Shown here in pieces: positions 1 through 6,084 of a stretch of 10,376 bases of DNA. The stretch covers positions 1 through 10,376 of the forward strand of contig JAUPUE010000046.1 of the NCBI GenBank assembly GCA_030917725.1, written 5' to 3'. The position numbers were made by a program, and so were the translations under genes. The notes under the pieces are model-generated. The model was not told the origin of the DNA. It saw only the letters and a list, made by a program, of their open reading frames with translations, and ran no database searches. Source of the DNA: Patescibacteria group bacterium (GTDB lineage Bacteria; Patescibacteriota; Minisyncoccia; Phycocordibacterales; EsbW-18). Every line of letters starts with the position of its first letter. The first letter of the stretch is position 1.

Positions 1-469
1 GCACCGCTGCTGCTCGCCTGTCTTTTTCTTCAATGATTGGTTTGATGATCGAGAGACGATTGGAAGGAGTTGATGCAAGAAATTCTTTTGCCTCAGATGA
101 TTCTGCAATTTCGAATGTAAAAGGTGACGTACCGAGACGAGACAGGACAGTCGGAAGAAGTGTGTGTGGATTCGATGTTATCAAAAAGAAATGCGTATGA
201 GGCACCGGTTCCTCGAGCACTTTGAGAAGTGCGTTTTGTGCAGGAGGAAGGATCGAATCAAAAGCGACCAAGAACACCTGCCCCCGTTCTTCAGACTTTC
301 GCAGTGCGAGATCGATGAGTTGGCGGACGCTGTCGATGGGAAATGTCCCTTCTACCATCTCAATAATCTCCGGAGCATCATCACCAGTGTTCAGTTGTGC
401 ATGAAGAGCGTCGCGAATTGACGCGTAGGTGTGTGGGATGAGGAAGGCGTGGTGAGAGAAATCAGCCAT
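1..469 (-). CDS. holB: DNA polymerase III delta-prime-like clamp-loader subunit (partial, C-terminus beyond left edge)
   Basis: About 156 N-terminal residues are visible and the frame stays open to the window edge. Residues 79-88 read NALLKVLEEP and are followed by a FFLITSNP strand and LPTVLSR (about 105-111). This is the signature of the delta-prime/DnaX AAA+ clamp-loader family, in which the SRC-motif arginine acts on a neighbouring subunit. There is no Walker A P-loop: the N-terminus HHAFLIPHTYASI stands where an ATP-binding subunit would have GxxGxGKT. That favours delta-prime (non-ATP-binding) over tau/gamma. The usual SRC is SRL here, and no zinc cysteines are visible. By family knowledge, the protein would help load the sliding clamp onto primed DNA. 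The ATG lies 9 nt after the mreB stop with no clear Shine-Dalgarno, so it is probably co-transcribed with mreB and translated by coupling. An unassigned AAA+ relative remains possible. Confidence 0.75.
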   Translation of the reverse strand, partial: MADFSHHAFLIPHTYASIRDALHAQLNTGDDAPEIIEMVEGTFPIDSVRQLIDLALRKSEERGQVFLVAFDSILPPAQNALLKVLEEPVPHTHFFLITSNPHTLLPTVLSRLGTSPFTFEIAESSEAKEFLASTPSNRLSIIKPIIEEKDRRAAAV

Positions 470-478
470 AGCGCAGTA

Positions 479-1492
479 CTAACGCTTTGCGACAATCGAC
501 TTCTTGTAGGTATCAAGGTGTTCAAGGGCGATACCCGTTCCTTTGGCAACACAAAAGAGCGCCTCATCGGCAACGCGAGCCTTCACTCCTGTCGCACGGA
601 ACATGAGCTCAGGGAAATTGCGAAGCTGTGAAGTACCACCCGTCATCGTGACGCCCTGGCCAATGATGTCGGCAGCCAACTCAGGCGGCGTCTCCTGGAA
701 GACGTCTTTGATGGCTTTGATCATCTCACGAAGCTCGCGACGGATGGCTTTGACGACTTCATTGGTCTTAATCTCCATCTCACGAGGCAAACCGGTGATG
801 ACATCACGCCCACGGACGCTCATGGCGAGCTCTTGTTCAACAGGTACTGCTGAGCCGATCTTGATTTTGATCTCTTCTGCCGTCTTCTCACCAATCGAGA
901 GATTGTAATTGCGCTTCACGTAATCGACGATTGCTTGATCAATCTTGTTGCCGGCTACTTTTACCGATGTGCAGGTGACGATTCCACCAAGCGAGATGAC
1001 CGCCACGTCCGTGGTACCGCCACCGATGTCGACCACCATGTGCCCTTCTGGGTCATGAATAGGAATACCTGCGCCGATAGCTGCGAGGATCGGTTCTTTG
1101 ATGACGAATGCCTGTTTGGCCCCCGCTTTGATTGCAGCTTCAACAACGGCACGTCGTTCTGTTGATGTAACACCTGCAGGAACAGAGATGAGGACATCGG
1201 GCTTAAAGAAATTCCATTTGCCCAATGCTTTGTCGATAAAATATTTGAGCATCGCTTCGGTCACGCGGTAGTCAGCGATAACACCGTCTTTCATCGGGCG
1301 ATACGCGATGATGTCGTCAGGAGTTTTTCCGACCATACGCTTTGCTTCGGTACCAATTGCCAAGATGCGATTGTCGCTTTCGGACACAGCAACGACCGAC
1401 GGCTCGTTGAGCATAATCCCCTTGCCCGGCACAAACACCAAGATATTGGTGGTCCCAAGGTCGATCCCCAGTTTCTTTGAGAACATCTTCAT
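479..1492 (-). CDS. mreB: Rod shape-determining protein MreB
   Basis: This 337-residue actin-like ATPase has the usual MreB length. The phosphate-1 motif DLGTTN is at 11-16, phosphate-2 DIGGGTTDV at 155-163, the connect region GEKTAEEIK at 201-209, and the adenosine-binding TGGTSQLRN at 284-292 (most MreBs have TGGGALL here). E133 in the EPILAAIGAG segment corresponds to the catalytic glutamate region. By family knowledge, MreB forms membrane-associated filaments that guide elongasome peptidoglycan synthesis. The start MKMFSKKLGIDLG may be M1 or M3. M1 is preferred because a -10-like TACGAT lies 8 nt before it. It is followed after 9 nt by the delta-prime-like gene and preceded by the phosphatase terminator. 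No mreC, mreD or rodA is in view. The wall genes murA and uppP in the window fit a rod-forming, peptidoglycan-bearing cell. Confidence 0.97.
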   Translation of the reverse strand: MKMFSKKLGIDLGTTNILVFVPGKGIMLNEPSVVAVSESDNRILAIGTEAKRMVGKTPDDIIAYRPMKDGVIADYRVTEAMLKYFIDKALGKWNFFKPDVLISVPAGVTSTERRAVVEAAIKAGAKQAFVIKEPILAAIGAGIPIHDPEGHMVVDIGGGTTDVAVISLGGIVTCTSVKVAGNKIDQAIVDYVKRNYNLSIGEKTAEEIKIKIGSAVPVEQELAMSVRGRDVITGLPREMEIKTNEVVKAIRRELREMIKAIKDVFQETPPELAADIIGQGVTMTGGTSQLRNFPELMFRATGVKARVADEALFCVAKGTGIALEHLDTYKKSIVAKR

Positions 1493-1500
1493 GTGGAACT

Positions 1501-1530
1501 ATCGTAGCGTACTGTGGCTTTTTATGAAAA
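1501..1530 (-). promoter_or_regulatory. Putative mreB promoter, leaderless type
   Basis: On the minus strand a -10-like TACGAT (1501-1506) ends 8 nt before the mreB ATG. A weak -35-like TTTTCA (1525-1530) lies 18 bp upstream of it. There is no Shine-Dalgarno in the 8-nt gap, so a transcript from this site would begin at or almost at the start codon. The -35 half overlaps sequence just after the phosphatase terminator. Confidence 0.45.
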
Positions 1531-1536
1531 TTCTCC

Positions 1537-1573
1537 AATAGAAAAGGGTCCCGAGGAGAGCAGCGGGACCCTT
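1537..1573 (-). terminator. Rho-independent terminator after the histidine phosphatase gene
   Basis: Perfect 10-bp arms (1544-1553 and 1564-1573, AAGGGTCCCG/CGGGACCCTT) surround a 10-nt loop. On the minus strand the stem runs straight into TTTTCTATT. The plus-strand side has no T-run, so it reads as a minus-strand terminator that ends the phosphatase transcript and insulates mreB. Confidence 0.75.
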
Positions 1574-1613
1574 GAACAACACTCCGCGGCGGTTGTTCTT
1601 CACCGTGCTGGCT

Positions 1614-2060
1614 TCAGTGGAGGTACGCGAGCGTTCGCACGCTGCAGTCGAGCATCCACCCTGTTCCTTGGGGAACGTCGTGGGATCGAACTTTGGTTCT
1701 CCACATCCGCTGGCTGAAAAACTTGGGGAACTTTCCCATGTTCCCTCGATGGGTAACGAGGATGAGTACATCAGCACCCTCGTGCGCCCTTACCAGTCCA
1801 AACACCCCCTTGAGGTTCTGGCTCCTGAGATCTGACCAGAGTTCCTCGTGATAGGTGTAAGGAACTCCAAGCAGCTTGCCGAGAATTTCGGCACTTTCGC
1901 AAGCATGAGGAGTGTCCGAGCTCAAGAGGTGGATTTTGCACCCCTCGTCGAACGCCGAGGCCAACCTCTTTCCCAATCGAGCCACCTCTCTTTTCCCGTC
2001 GACATCCAGATTGTTGTCTGGGCCGACGCTGCCGTGTCGTACCACCACGAGCTTTTGCAT
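1614..2060 (-). CDS. Histidine phosphatase superfamily (phosphoglycerate mutase-like) protein
   Basis: This 148-residue protein is SixA-sized, shorter than true phosphoglycerate mutases. VVRHG (6-10) supplies the phospho-accepting H9 with R8. VTHRGNM (103-109) supplies the second catalytic histidine H104. LLSSDTPHACESAEIL (45-60) matches the family's SSxxxRAxxTA helix, but the conserved arginine is replaced by H52 and the threonine by S56. The family transfers phosphoryl groups through phosphohistidine, and the substrate cannot be told from the sequence. The start is fixed by an AAGGAG (2068-2073) 7 nt upstream. The gene lies between murA and mreB on the same strand but has its own consensus promoter and terminator, so it is probably a separate transcription unit. 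Its expression signals differ from those of the flanking wall genes. Confidence 0.85.
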   Translation of the reverse strand: MQKLVVVRHGSVGPDNNLDVDGKREVARLGKRLASAFDEGCKIHLLSSDTPHACESAEILGKLLGVPYTYHEELWSDLRSQNLKGVFGLVRAHEGADVLILVTHRGNMGKFPKFFSQRMWRTKVRSHDVPQGTGWMLDCSVRTLAYLH

Positions 2061-2067
2061 CGGAATG

Positions 2068-2073
2068 CTCCTT
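2068..2073 (-). promoter_or_regulatory. Shine-Dalgarno of the histidine phosphatase gene
   Basis: On the minus strand AAGGAG sits 7 nt before the ATG at 2060. It is one of only two clear Shine-Dalgarno sequences in the window, and it fixes this start. Confidence 0.8.
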
Positions 2074-2137
2074 GTGCAGTGCCTCTGGTGCGAGCTCTCA
2101 GCGAATCCGGAGCTCAGTCAAAGGCGTTTCCGAAAGG

Positions 2138-2166
2138 AATATATGACTTTAATGAGGGTATGTCAA
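2138..2166 (-). promoter_or_regulatory. Consensus sigma-70-type promoter for the histidine phosphatase gene
   Basis: On the minus strand TTGACA (2161-2166), a 17-bp spacer and TATATT (2138-2143) form a near-perfect housekeeping promoter. It begins 6 nt after the murA stop codon. The predicted start near 2131 gives a leader of about 70 nt with a TTCC/GGAA mini-hairpin and two GAGCTC sites. No murA terminator is visible between the murA stop and this promoter, so murA read-through is possible. Confidence 0.8.
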
Positions 2167-2172
2167 CGTTTT

Positions 2173-3489
2173 CTACTCCCCCTTCAAAACCTCCACTGTG
2201 GCGCCGATAGAATTGAGACGTGCGGCGATTTCTTCGTAACCGCGGTTGATGGAGTAGATATTGCGAAGAATCGATGTTCCTTCGGCAGCAAGCATCGCAA
2301 TGAGGATGATCATGGCCGGACGAAGCGCGGGCGGGCAAACAACCTGTGCCGCTTTGAGCTTGGTCTTTCCGGTAACAAAGACACGATGAGGATCCGCGAG
2401 TGTGAGCTGCGCACCAAGACGATTGAGTTCGGTAAAATAGATGGCTCGAGTCTCCCACATCCAGTCGTGGATGAGCGTGACACCTGTAGCTTGCGTTGCA
2501 ATAGGGACAAAGAATGGAAGGTTGTCGGTGTTGATTCCCGGATACGGCAATGCATGGATCTTGTCAGAAACAGCTTTGAGCTTTGACGGCATGATGGTGA
2601 GATCAACGAGATCGGTACGGCCGTTGTACGACTTGTATCGCTTGGTCTTTGTGTATTTGAGTCCCATCTTCTCCAATTTCAAAAGTTCAACGGAGAGAAA
2701 GTCGATCGGAGCACGGGTGATGGTGAGTTTTGAATCGGTGACGATTGCAGCGGAGATCAACATCATCGATTCAATGGGATCTTCGCTGTTGTTGTATTCG
2801 AGAGGCGCGTTAAATGACTTGATGCCGTGAACAGTGAGTGTGGTCGTACCGACGCCTTCGATTGTTACTCCCATCTTCTCCAAGAAAAAGCAGAGTTCCT
2901 GCACCTGATAGTTGGGCGGTGCAAAACGAATGATAGTAGTGCCCGGGATGAGCGCAGCAGCCATCAAGATGTTGTTTGCGGCCGTATCCCCCGCCTCATA
3001 CATAACGATATCTGCGGGCTTGAGCTTCTTGGCCGATATCTCGTAGTGAGATTCTTTGGTGACAATCTTTACACCAAGCTCTTCGAGACCGTAGCGATGT
3101 GCGGCGATGGTGCGATTACCCATCTTACATCCGCCGGCATGGGGAAGATTAAACTTCGGCACATGGTGGATGAGCGAACCGATGAACATGAGGCTCGAGC
3201 GAACTTTTGCCGCGGCGTCTTTGTCGAGCTTGCTCATCGCAAACTTCTTAGGCGGAACAATTTCCAACGTGTTCTTTTTGACCCATGTTACTTTTACGCC
3301 GATGCTCTCCATGATTTCGATCAAACGGTTCACCTCTTCAATGTGCGAGATACCATGAAGTGTCGTCTTGCCTTTGTTGATGAGCGCTGCACACAAAAGA
3401 ACGACGGAGCCGTTCTTGGAGAAATTGGTGTGAATGGAGCCCGAAAGCTTCCGTCCGCCTGTCACCTTGAAATCGAGTGATTCTGCCAT
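2173..3489 (-). CDS. murA: UDP-N-acetylglucosamine 1-carboxyvinyltransferase (MurA)
   Basis: The 438 residues, slightly longer than the usual ~420, are built as the two-domain EPSP-synthase/MurA fold. SKN (24-26) matches the substrate-binding lysine-asparagine. GGCKMGNR (119-126) carries the catalytic cysteine C121 that fosfomycin alkylates. YPGINTDN (316-323) carries the general base D322. R390 in PPALRPAM and NRGYE (415-419) match the C-terminal phosphate and UDP-GlcNAc region. MurA transfers enolpyruvate from PEP to UDP-GlcNAc in the cytoplasm, the first committed step of peptidoglycan precursor synthesis. The canonical GPLLAR stretch reads GSLIHH here, so the enzyme is divergent. The cysteine rules out EPSP synthase (AroA). 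The start is preceded by a TATCAT hexamer 8 nt upstream and no Shine-Dalgarno. Confidence 0.93.
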   Translation of the reverse strand: MAESLDFKVTGGRKLSGSIHTNFSKNGSVVLLCAALINKGKTTLHGISHIEEVNRLIEIMESIGVKVTWVKKNTLEIVPPKKFAMSKLDKDAAAKVRSSLMFIGSLIHHVPKFNLPHAGGCKMGNRTIAAHRYGLEELGVKIVTKESHYEISAKKLKPADIVMYEAGDTAANNILMAAALIPGTTIIRFAPPNYQVQELCFFLEKMGVTIEGVGTTTLTVHGIKSFNAPLEYNNSEDPIESMMLISAAIVTDSKLTITRAPIDFLSVELLKLEKMGLKYTKTKRYKSYNGRTDLVDLTIMPSKLKAVSDKIHALPYPGINTDNLPFFVPIATQATGVTLIHDWMWETRAIYFTELNRLGAQLTLADPHRVFVTGKTKLKAAQVVCPPALRPAMIILIAMLAAEGTSILRNIYSINRGYEEIAARLNSIGATVEVLKGE

Positions 3490-3497
3490 GCGCCATT

Positions 3498-3503
3498 ATG
3501 ATA
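3498..3503 (-). promoter_or_regulatory. Putative murA -10 element, leaderless type
   Basis: On the minus strand TATCAT ends 8 nt before the murA ATG, with no Shine-Dalgarno between. Only weak -35 candidates (TTCTTT or TTTCTT) are seen 17-18 bp upstream, inside the T-tract of the preceding terminator. Transcription would start within a base or two of the ATG. Confidence 0.45.
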
Positions 3504-3520
3504 CTCCAGAGTTTTTGTAT

Positions 3521-3553
3521 AAAGAAACCACCGGCCTTAACCAAGGTCGGTGG
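3521..3553 (-). terminator. Rho-independent terminator of the 102-residue protein gene
   Basis: Eleven-base arms (3528-3538 and 3543-3553), with one pair not Watson-Crick (G-T as read on the plus strand, A-C in the minus transcript), enclose a 4-nt loop (GGTT on the minus strand). They are followed on the minus strand by TTTCTTTAT. The T-tract merges into the murA promoter. Confidence 0.7.
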
Positions 3554-3557
3554 GAAT

Positions 3558-3577
3558 CCGATAGAAAACGCTATCGG
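3558..3577 (-). repeat. Stem-loop upstream of the terminator
   Basis: Perfect 7-bp arms (CCGATAG/CTATCGG, 3558-3564 and 3571-3577) enclose a 6-nt loop. It lies in the 3' untranslated region of the 102-residue gene, 4 nt before the terminator hairpin, so the transcript would end in two tandem stems. The next bases on the minus strand are ATTCC, not a T-run, so it is probably not a terminator itself. Confidence 0.55.
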
Positions 3578-3606
3578 GAACGTTTGGCCGTGATGACCGG
3601 GGAAAA

Positions 3607-3915
3607 CTACTCCGTTGGGGATCCAGGGCACTCGAAGTTCACCTGCGTGAATCCGTCTTCACGCTTCTCAACTCCGAGAAGCGTATAGTGATCCATGAGC
3701 CACTTGTCCACCCCCTCGTCGTCAAGCATGGCGATGATGGGATGCATCATCCCCACGTAGGCGAATTTCAGGACGTCCAGGACTGAAAAAAACAAGTCCT
3801 GTGAGTCCCGTTCTGGCGAAAGCCTATCGAGGTCAAGGTTCATGTAAACGGGCTCTTGCCCGTTTACACAGAACATCAGCATCCTGTGGTCCACCACATC
3901 CTTCCAACTTGCCAT
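3607..3915 (-). CDS. Uncharacterised 102-residue acidic protein
   Basis: I do not recognise this family. It is a small, probably soluble protein with no signal peptide, clear membrane span or catalytic motif. Residues 41-64 are hydrophobic and likely helical, the overall charge is acidic, and the two cysteines are C16 and C96. Support for a real gene comes from its signals: AAGGAG exactly 7 nt before the ATG, a consensus TTGACA/TATAAT promoter about 115 nt upstream, and a rho-independent terminator downstream. The coding region holds a perfect 11-bp inverted repeat over codons 16-25 and another of 7 bp, which is unusual for an open frame this short. It is divergent from priA and upstream of murA. 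A regulatory RNA with an incidental frame is a less likely alternative. Confidence 0.6.
   Translation of the reverse strand: MASWKDVVDHRMLMFCVNGQEPVYMNLDLDRLSPERDSQDLFFSVLDVLKFAYVGMMHPIIAMLDDEGVDKWLMDHYTLLGVEKREDGFTQVNFECPGSPTE
3778..3801. repeat. 7-bp inverted repeat inside the 102-residue ORF
   Basis: The arms CAGGACT/AGTCCTG (3778-3784 and 3795-3801) surround an A-rich 10-nt loop. On the minus transcript the loop is U-rich. Confidence 0.5.
3843..3868. repeat. Perfect 11-bp inverted repeat inside the 102-residue ORF
   Basis: The arms TGTAAACGGGC (3843-3853) and GCCCGTTTACA (3858-3868) are exact reverse complements separated by 4 nt. In the minus-strand mRNA this is a strong hairpin with loop AAGA, about 45 nt into the coding sequence. 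There is no T-run, so it is not a standard terminator. It could be a protein-binding dyad or a translational control element. Confidence 0.75.
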
Positions 3916-3922
3916 CTCTCGT

Positions 3923-3928
3923 CTCCTT
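3923..3928 (-). promoter_or_regulatory. Shine-Dalgarno of the 102-residue protein gene
   Basis: AAGGAG sits 7 nt before the ATG at 3915, with the same sequence and spacing as the phosphatase gene. It decides this start. Confidence 0.8.
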
Positions 3929-3942
3929 TAGTGAGCGGGTTT

Positions 3943-3996
3943 GTGGTAGTCATAGCTCCAAAAGTCCAAGGATTAGACGCTTAGAGCTATGACCAC
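3943..3996 (-). promoter_or_regulatory. Large leader stem-loop in the 5' UTR of the 102-residue gene
   Basis: Arms 3943-3958 and 3984-3996 pair over 13 bp (GTGG and TCATAGCTC against GAGCTATGACCAC), with a 3-nt bulge (TAG in plus-strand terms) on one arm and a 25-nt loop. It lies between the promoter and the Shine-Dalgarno, within a leader of about 105 nt. It may be a cis-regulatory RNA structure or a DNA operator. It matches no riboswitch class I can name. Confidence 0.6.
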
Positions 3997-4028
3997 CTGC
4001 AAGTAGCTTTCAAAGAACTTACTCCAGT

Positions 4029-4058
4029 ATTATACACCATTTAGATAGCATTTGTCAA
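4029..4058 (-). promoter_or_regulatory. Perfect-consensus sigma-70-type promoter for the 102-residue gene
   Basis: On the minus strand TTGACA (4053-4058), an 18-bp spacer and TATAAT (4029-4034) match both hexamers exactly. The predicted start near 4022 gives a leader of about 105 nt. It is the strongest promoter by sequence in the window. Confidence 0.85.
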
Positions 4059-4106
4059 GTGTTGGTTTAGACCCCTTGTTTGGCCTTGGTACAGTCCCCT
4101 TTCTGC

Positions 4107-4112
4107 TACAGT
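4107..4112 (+). promoter_or_regulatory. Putative priA -10 element, leaderless type
   Basis: TACAGT ends 7 nt before the priA ATG with no Shine-Dalgarno. A second TACAGT lies 17 nt upstream (4090-4095). The -35 region is weak (TTGG around 4086-4089). Confidence 0.4.
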
Positions 4113-4119
4113 ACAGCTA

Positions 4120-6045
4120 ATGAAGATCCTCTCTGTCATCCCCATTCTCAAAGGCGTCGCACCTGAGACGTTGACCTATTATGCGAGCGCCGACATGCGC
4201 CCAGGAGCTCTGGTGCGGGTTCCTGTCCGTGGGAAATCTATCCCAGCAATCGTCACGCGGGTTGACGAGGCATCGTCGAGCAAGACCGACATCAAACGCT
4301 TGGCGTTTACCCTCAAAAAGATTGATGGGGTTATTGCTGAGCAATGTTTTGGTGAAGCGTTCATGAGCGCGCTAGCTCGCGTCGCCCACTATCATGCCTC
4401 CTCACTTGGCCCGACACTTTCGGCGGCTGTTCCAAAAACAATCTTTGAGAATTGTGCAGAGCTTATAGCAAAAGATGTCGGGACTGTCGCATCTGAGCCC
4501 AAACGAATCACCCCACGACTCATCCAAGCTTCATATGAAGACCGTGTGGCTCGATATCGCTCATTCATTCGAGAATCATTTGCTCAGCAAAAGTCGATTG
4601 TCGTCATAGCACCAACAACCGTCGAGGCAGAATCACTCTTTGGCGAACTCTCCCACGGCGTCACCGAGCGCGCTTTCTTCATCGTTCCATCACTTACTAA
4701 GAAAAAGTTGCTCACGGCGTGGCAAGGAGCTCTTGATGCCGATGCACCTGTGGTGATTATCGGAACAGCTGCTTCGCTCGCACTTTCTCGCCGCGATATC
4801 GGCACATTTATCATCGAACACGAGTCATCTCCTCACTACAAATCCCAGACACGACCATTCATCGACGCGCGTACCACCATTCACGAGCTCGCCGCGTCGC
4901 TCGGAGCTTCTGTGATAGCGGGCGATATATTTGCTCGTCTCGAAACGAGTACTGGAGCTATCGAAGCTGGTGACGAGAGCATCCGTCCGTCATTCCGCCA
5001 AGACAGAACAAAGTCCGTGACACTTGTTGATATGAGCACAAAGAAAGATAGCGAGACGCAGCAACGCACCGAAGAAAAAAAGAAAGTGATGTCGAACGAG
5101 GCTCTTGCTGCGCTTATGAGAAGCATGGCGCTCGGACGCTTGAGTTTTGTCTACAGTCTTCGTAAGGGTCACTCGGGATTCACGGTGTGTCGCGATTGTG
5201 GCAAGGTGCTCACCTGTGACCGATGTGCGGCGCCGATGGTGCTTCATCTTCCACGACCAAAAGTTGCCGGTGATGTTGCAGAACGATCGTTCGAATGTCA
5301 TCGCTGTGGTCGTGTACGCAATACACATACCGTTTGTGATGATTGTTCGAGCTGGCGGCTTGAGATGTATGGTCTTGGCGTCGAAAAAGTTGCTGAAACC
5401 CTCCACAGTGAGCTCAGTGACGCTCAAATCTTTACGATGTCGGCTGACACCGTGACAACTCCTGCGCAGGCACGTGAGCTCATCAAACGATGGAAAGAAA
5501 GCGGTAATGGGATCCTTGTTGGCACCGACATGGCACTCGCCTATCTCCACGGAGCTTCTGTTGATGCAGTCGTCATCGCTTCAGTCGACACACTCCTCGC
5601 ACTTCCTGATATCGGCATGCCCGAACGTGTATTCCGTCTTGTAAGCGAACTTGCGGATGCCTCTGAGTCGTTGGTCATCCAGACACGAAACCCTGATGCC
5701 GCAGTATTTTCATTTGCAGTCTCTGGCGACGGCTGGGGTTTCTACCAGCAAGAGATTGGAAAAAGAAAAATCTTGTCGTATCCGCCATACATGACGCTCA
5801 TCAAGGTGACTCGTCACGGAGAAGAAGCGGCGGTGATGCGCGACTTGGGAATGATTCACGAGATGAGTCTGCCCTACCAAACCATCGTTTATCCTGCCTT
5901 CATCTCTCACGTGAAAGGGATGTACAACGCCCACGCGCTCATTTCCATCCCCCAAGGCATCTGGCCCGATGAGCGTTTGGTCACACAGCTTCGTGGGTTG
6001 CCACCGACGTTCACGGTCAATGTCGCTCCCGAGAGCGTTTTGTAA
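4120..6045 (+). CDS. priA: Primosomal protein N' (PriA)-like protein with degenerate helicase motifs
   Basis: The 641 residues follow PriA order. The N-terminal DNA-binding domain (about 1-70) contains GALVRVPVRGKSIPAIV. Remnant helicase lobes follow. The zinc module has all eight cysteines: C357, C360, C366, C369, C393, C396, C406 and C409. After GVEKVAETL come GILVGTDMA (464-472) and PERVFRL (501-507), and the C-terminal domain contains YPPYMTLIKV. PriA restarts stalled replication forks by binding branched DNA and recruiting the replisome. Three ATPase features are missing: no GxxGxGKT P-loop in the ~145-160 region, Walker B DEEH reads IIEH (231-234), and motif VI QVAGRAGR is absent between residues 507 and 517. 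It may bind forks without unwinding DNA. The divergent gene upstream is the 102-residue protein, and a putative ncRNA follows. The family is clear; catalytic loss is inferred. Confidence 0.85.
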   Translation: MKILSVIPILKGVAPETLTYYASADMRPGALVRVPVRGKSIPAIVTRVDEASSSKTDIKRLAFTLKKIDGVIAEQCFGEAFMSALARVAHYHASSLGPTLSAAVPKTIFENCAELIAKDVGTVASEPKRITPRLIQASYEDRVARYRSFIRESFAQQKSIVVIAPTTVEAESLFGELSHGVTERAFFIVPSLTKKKLLTAWQGALDADAPVVIIGTAASLALSRRDIGTFIIEHESSPHYKSQTRPFIDARTTIHELAASLGASVIAGDIFARLETSTGAIEAGDESIRPSFRQDRTKSVTLVDMSTKKDSETQQRTEEKKKVMSNEALAALMRSMALGRLSFVYSLRKGHSGFTVCRDCGKVLTCDRCAAPMVLHLPRPKVAGDVAERSFECHRCGRVRNTHTVCDDCSSWRLEMYGLGVEKVAETLHSELSDAQIFTMSADTVTTPAQARELIKRWKESGNGILVGTDMALAYLHGASVDAVVIASVDTLLALPDIGMPERVFRLVSELADASESLVIQTRNPDAAVFSFAVSGDGWGFYQQEIGKRKILSYPPYMTLIKVTRHGEEAAVMRDLGMIHEMSLPYQTIVYPAFISHVKGMYNAHALISIPQGIWPDERLVTQLRGLPPTFTVNVAPESVL

Positions 6046-6050
6046 TTTGA

Positions 6051-6078
6051 TTGACAAAGAAAATGGCACAGGTATATT
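6051..6078 (+). promoter_or_regulatory. Consensus sigma-70-type promoter for the putative ncRNA
   Basis: TTGACA (6051-6056), a 16-bp spacer and TATATT (6073-6078) begin 5 nt after the priA stop. No open reading frame follows that looks like a gene. The predicted start near 6085 coincides with the first bases of a long-range RNA helix. An inverted repeat TGGCAC/GTGCCA (6064-6069 and 6080-6085) brackets the -10 box and may be an operator. Confidence 0.75.
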
Positions 6079-6084
6079 CGTGCC

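Noticed and set aside
2827..3480. Open frame of 217 codons on the plus strand opposite murA
   Set aside because: It is an antisense shadow of a well-supported MurA, with no start signals or recognisable domain. The same applies to 1912-2586 plus and 4990-5550 minus.
2173..3489. AroA (EPSP synthase) instead of MurA
   Set aside because: GGCKMGNR with the catalytic cysteine and YPGINTDN are MurA-type signatures.
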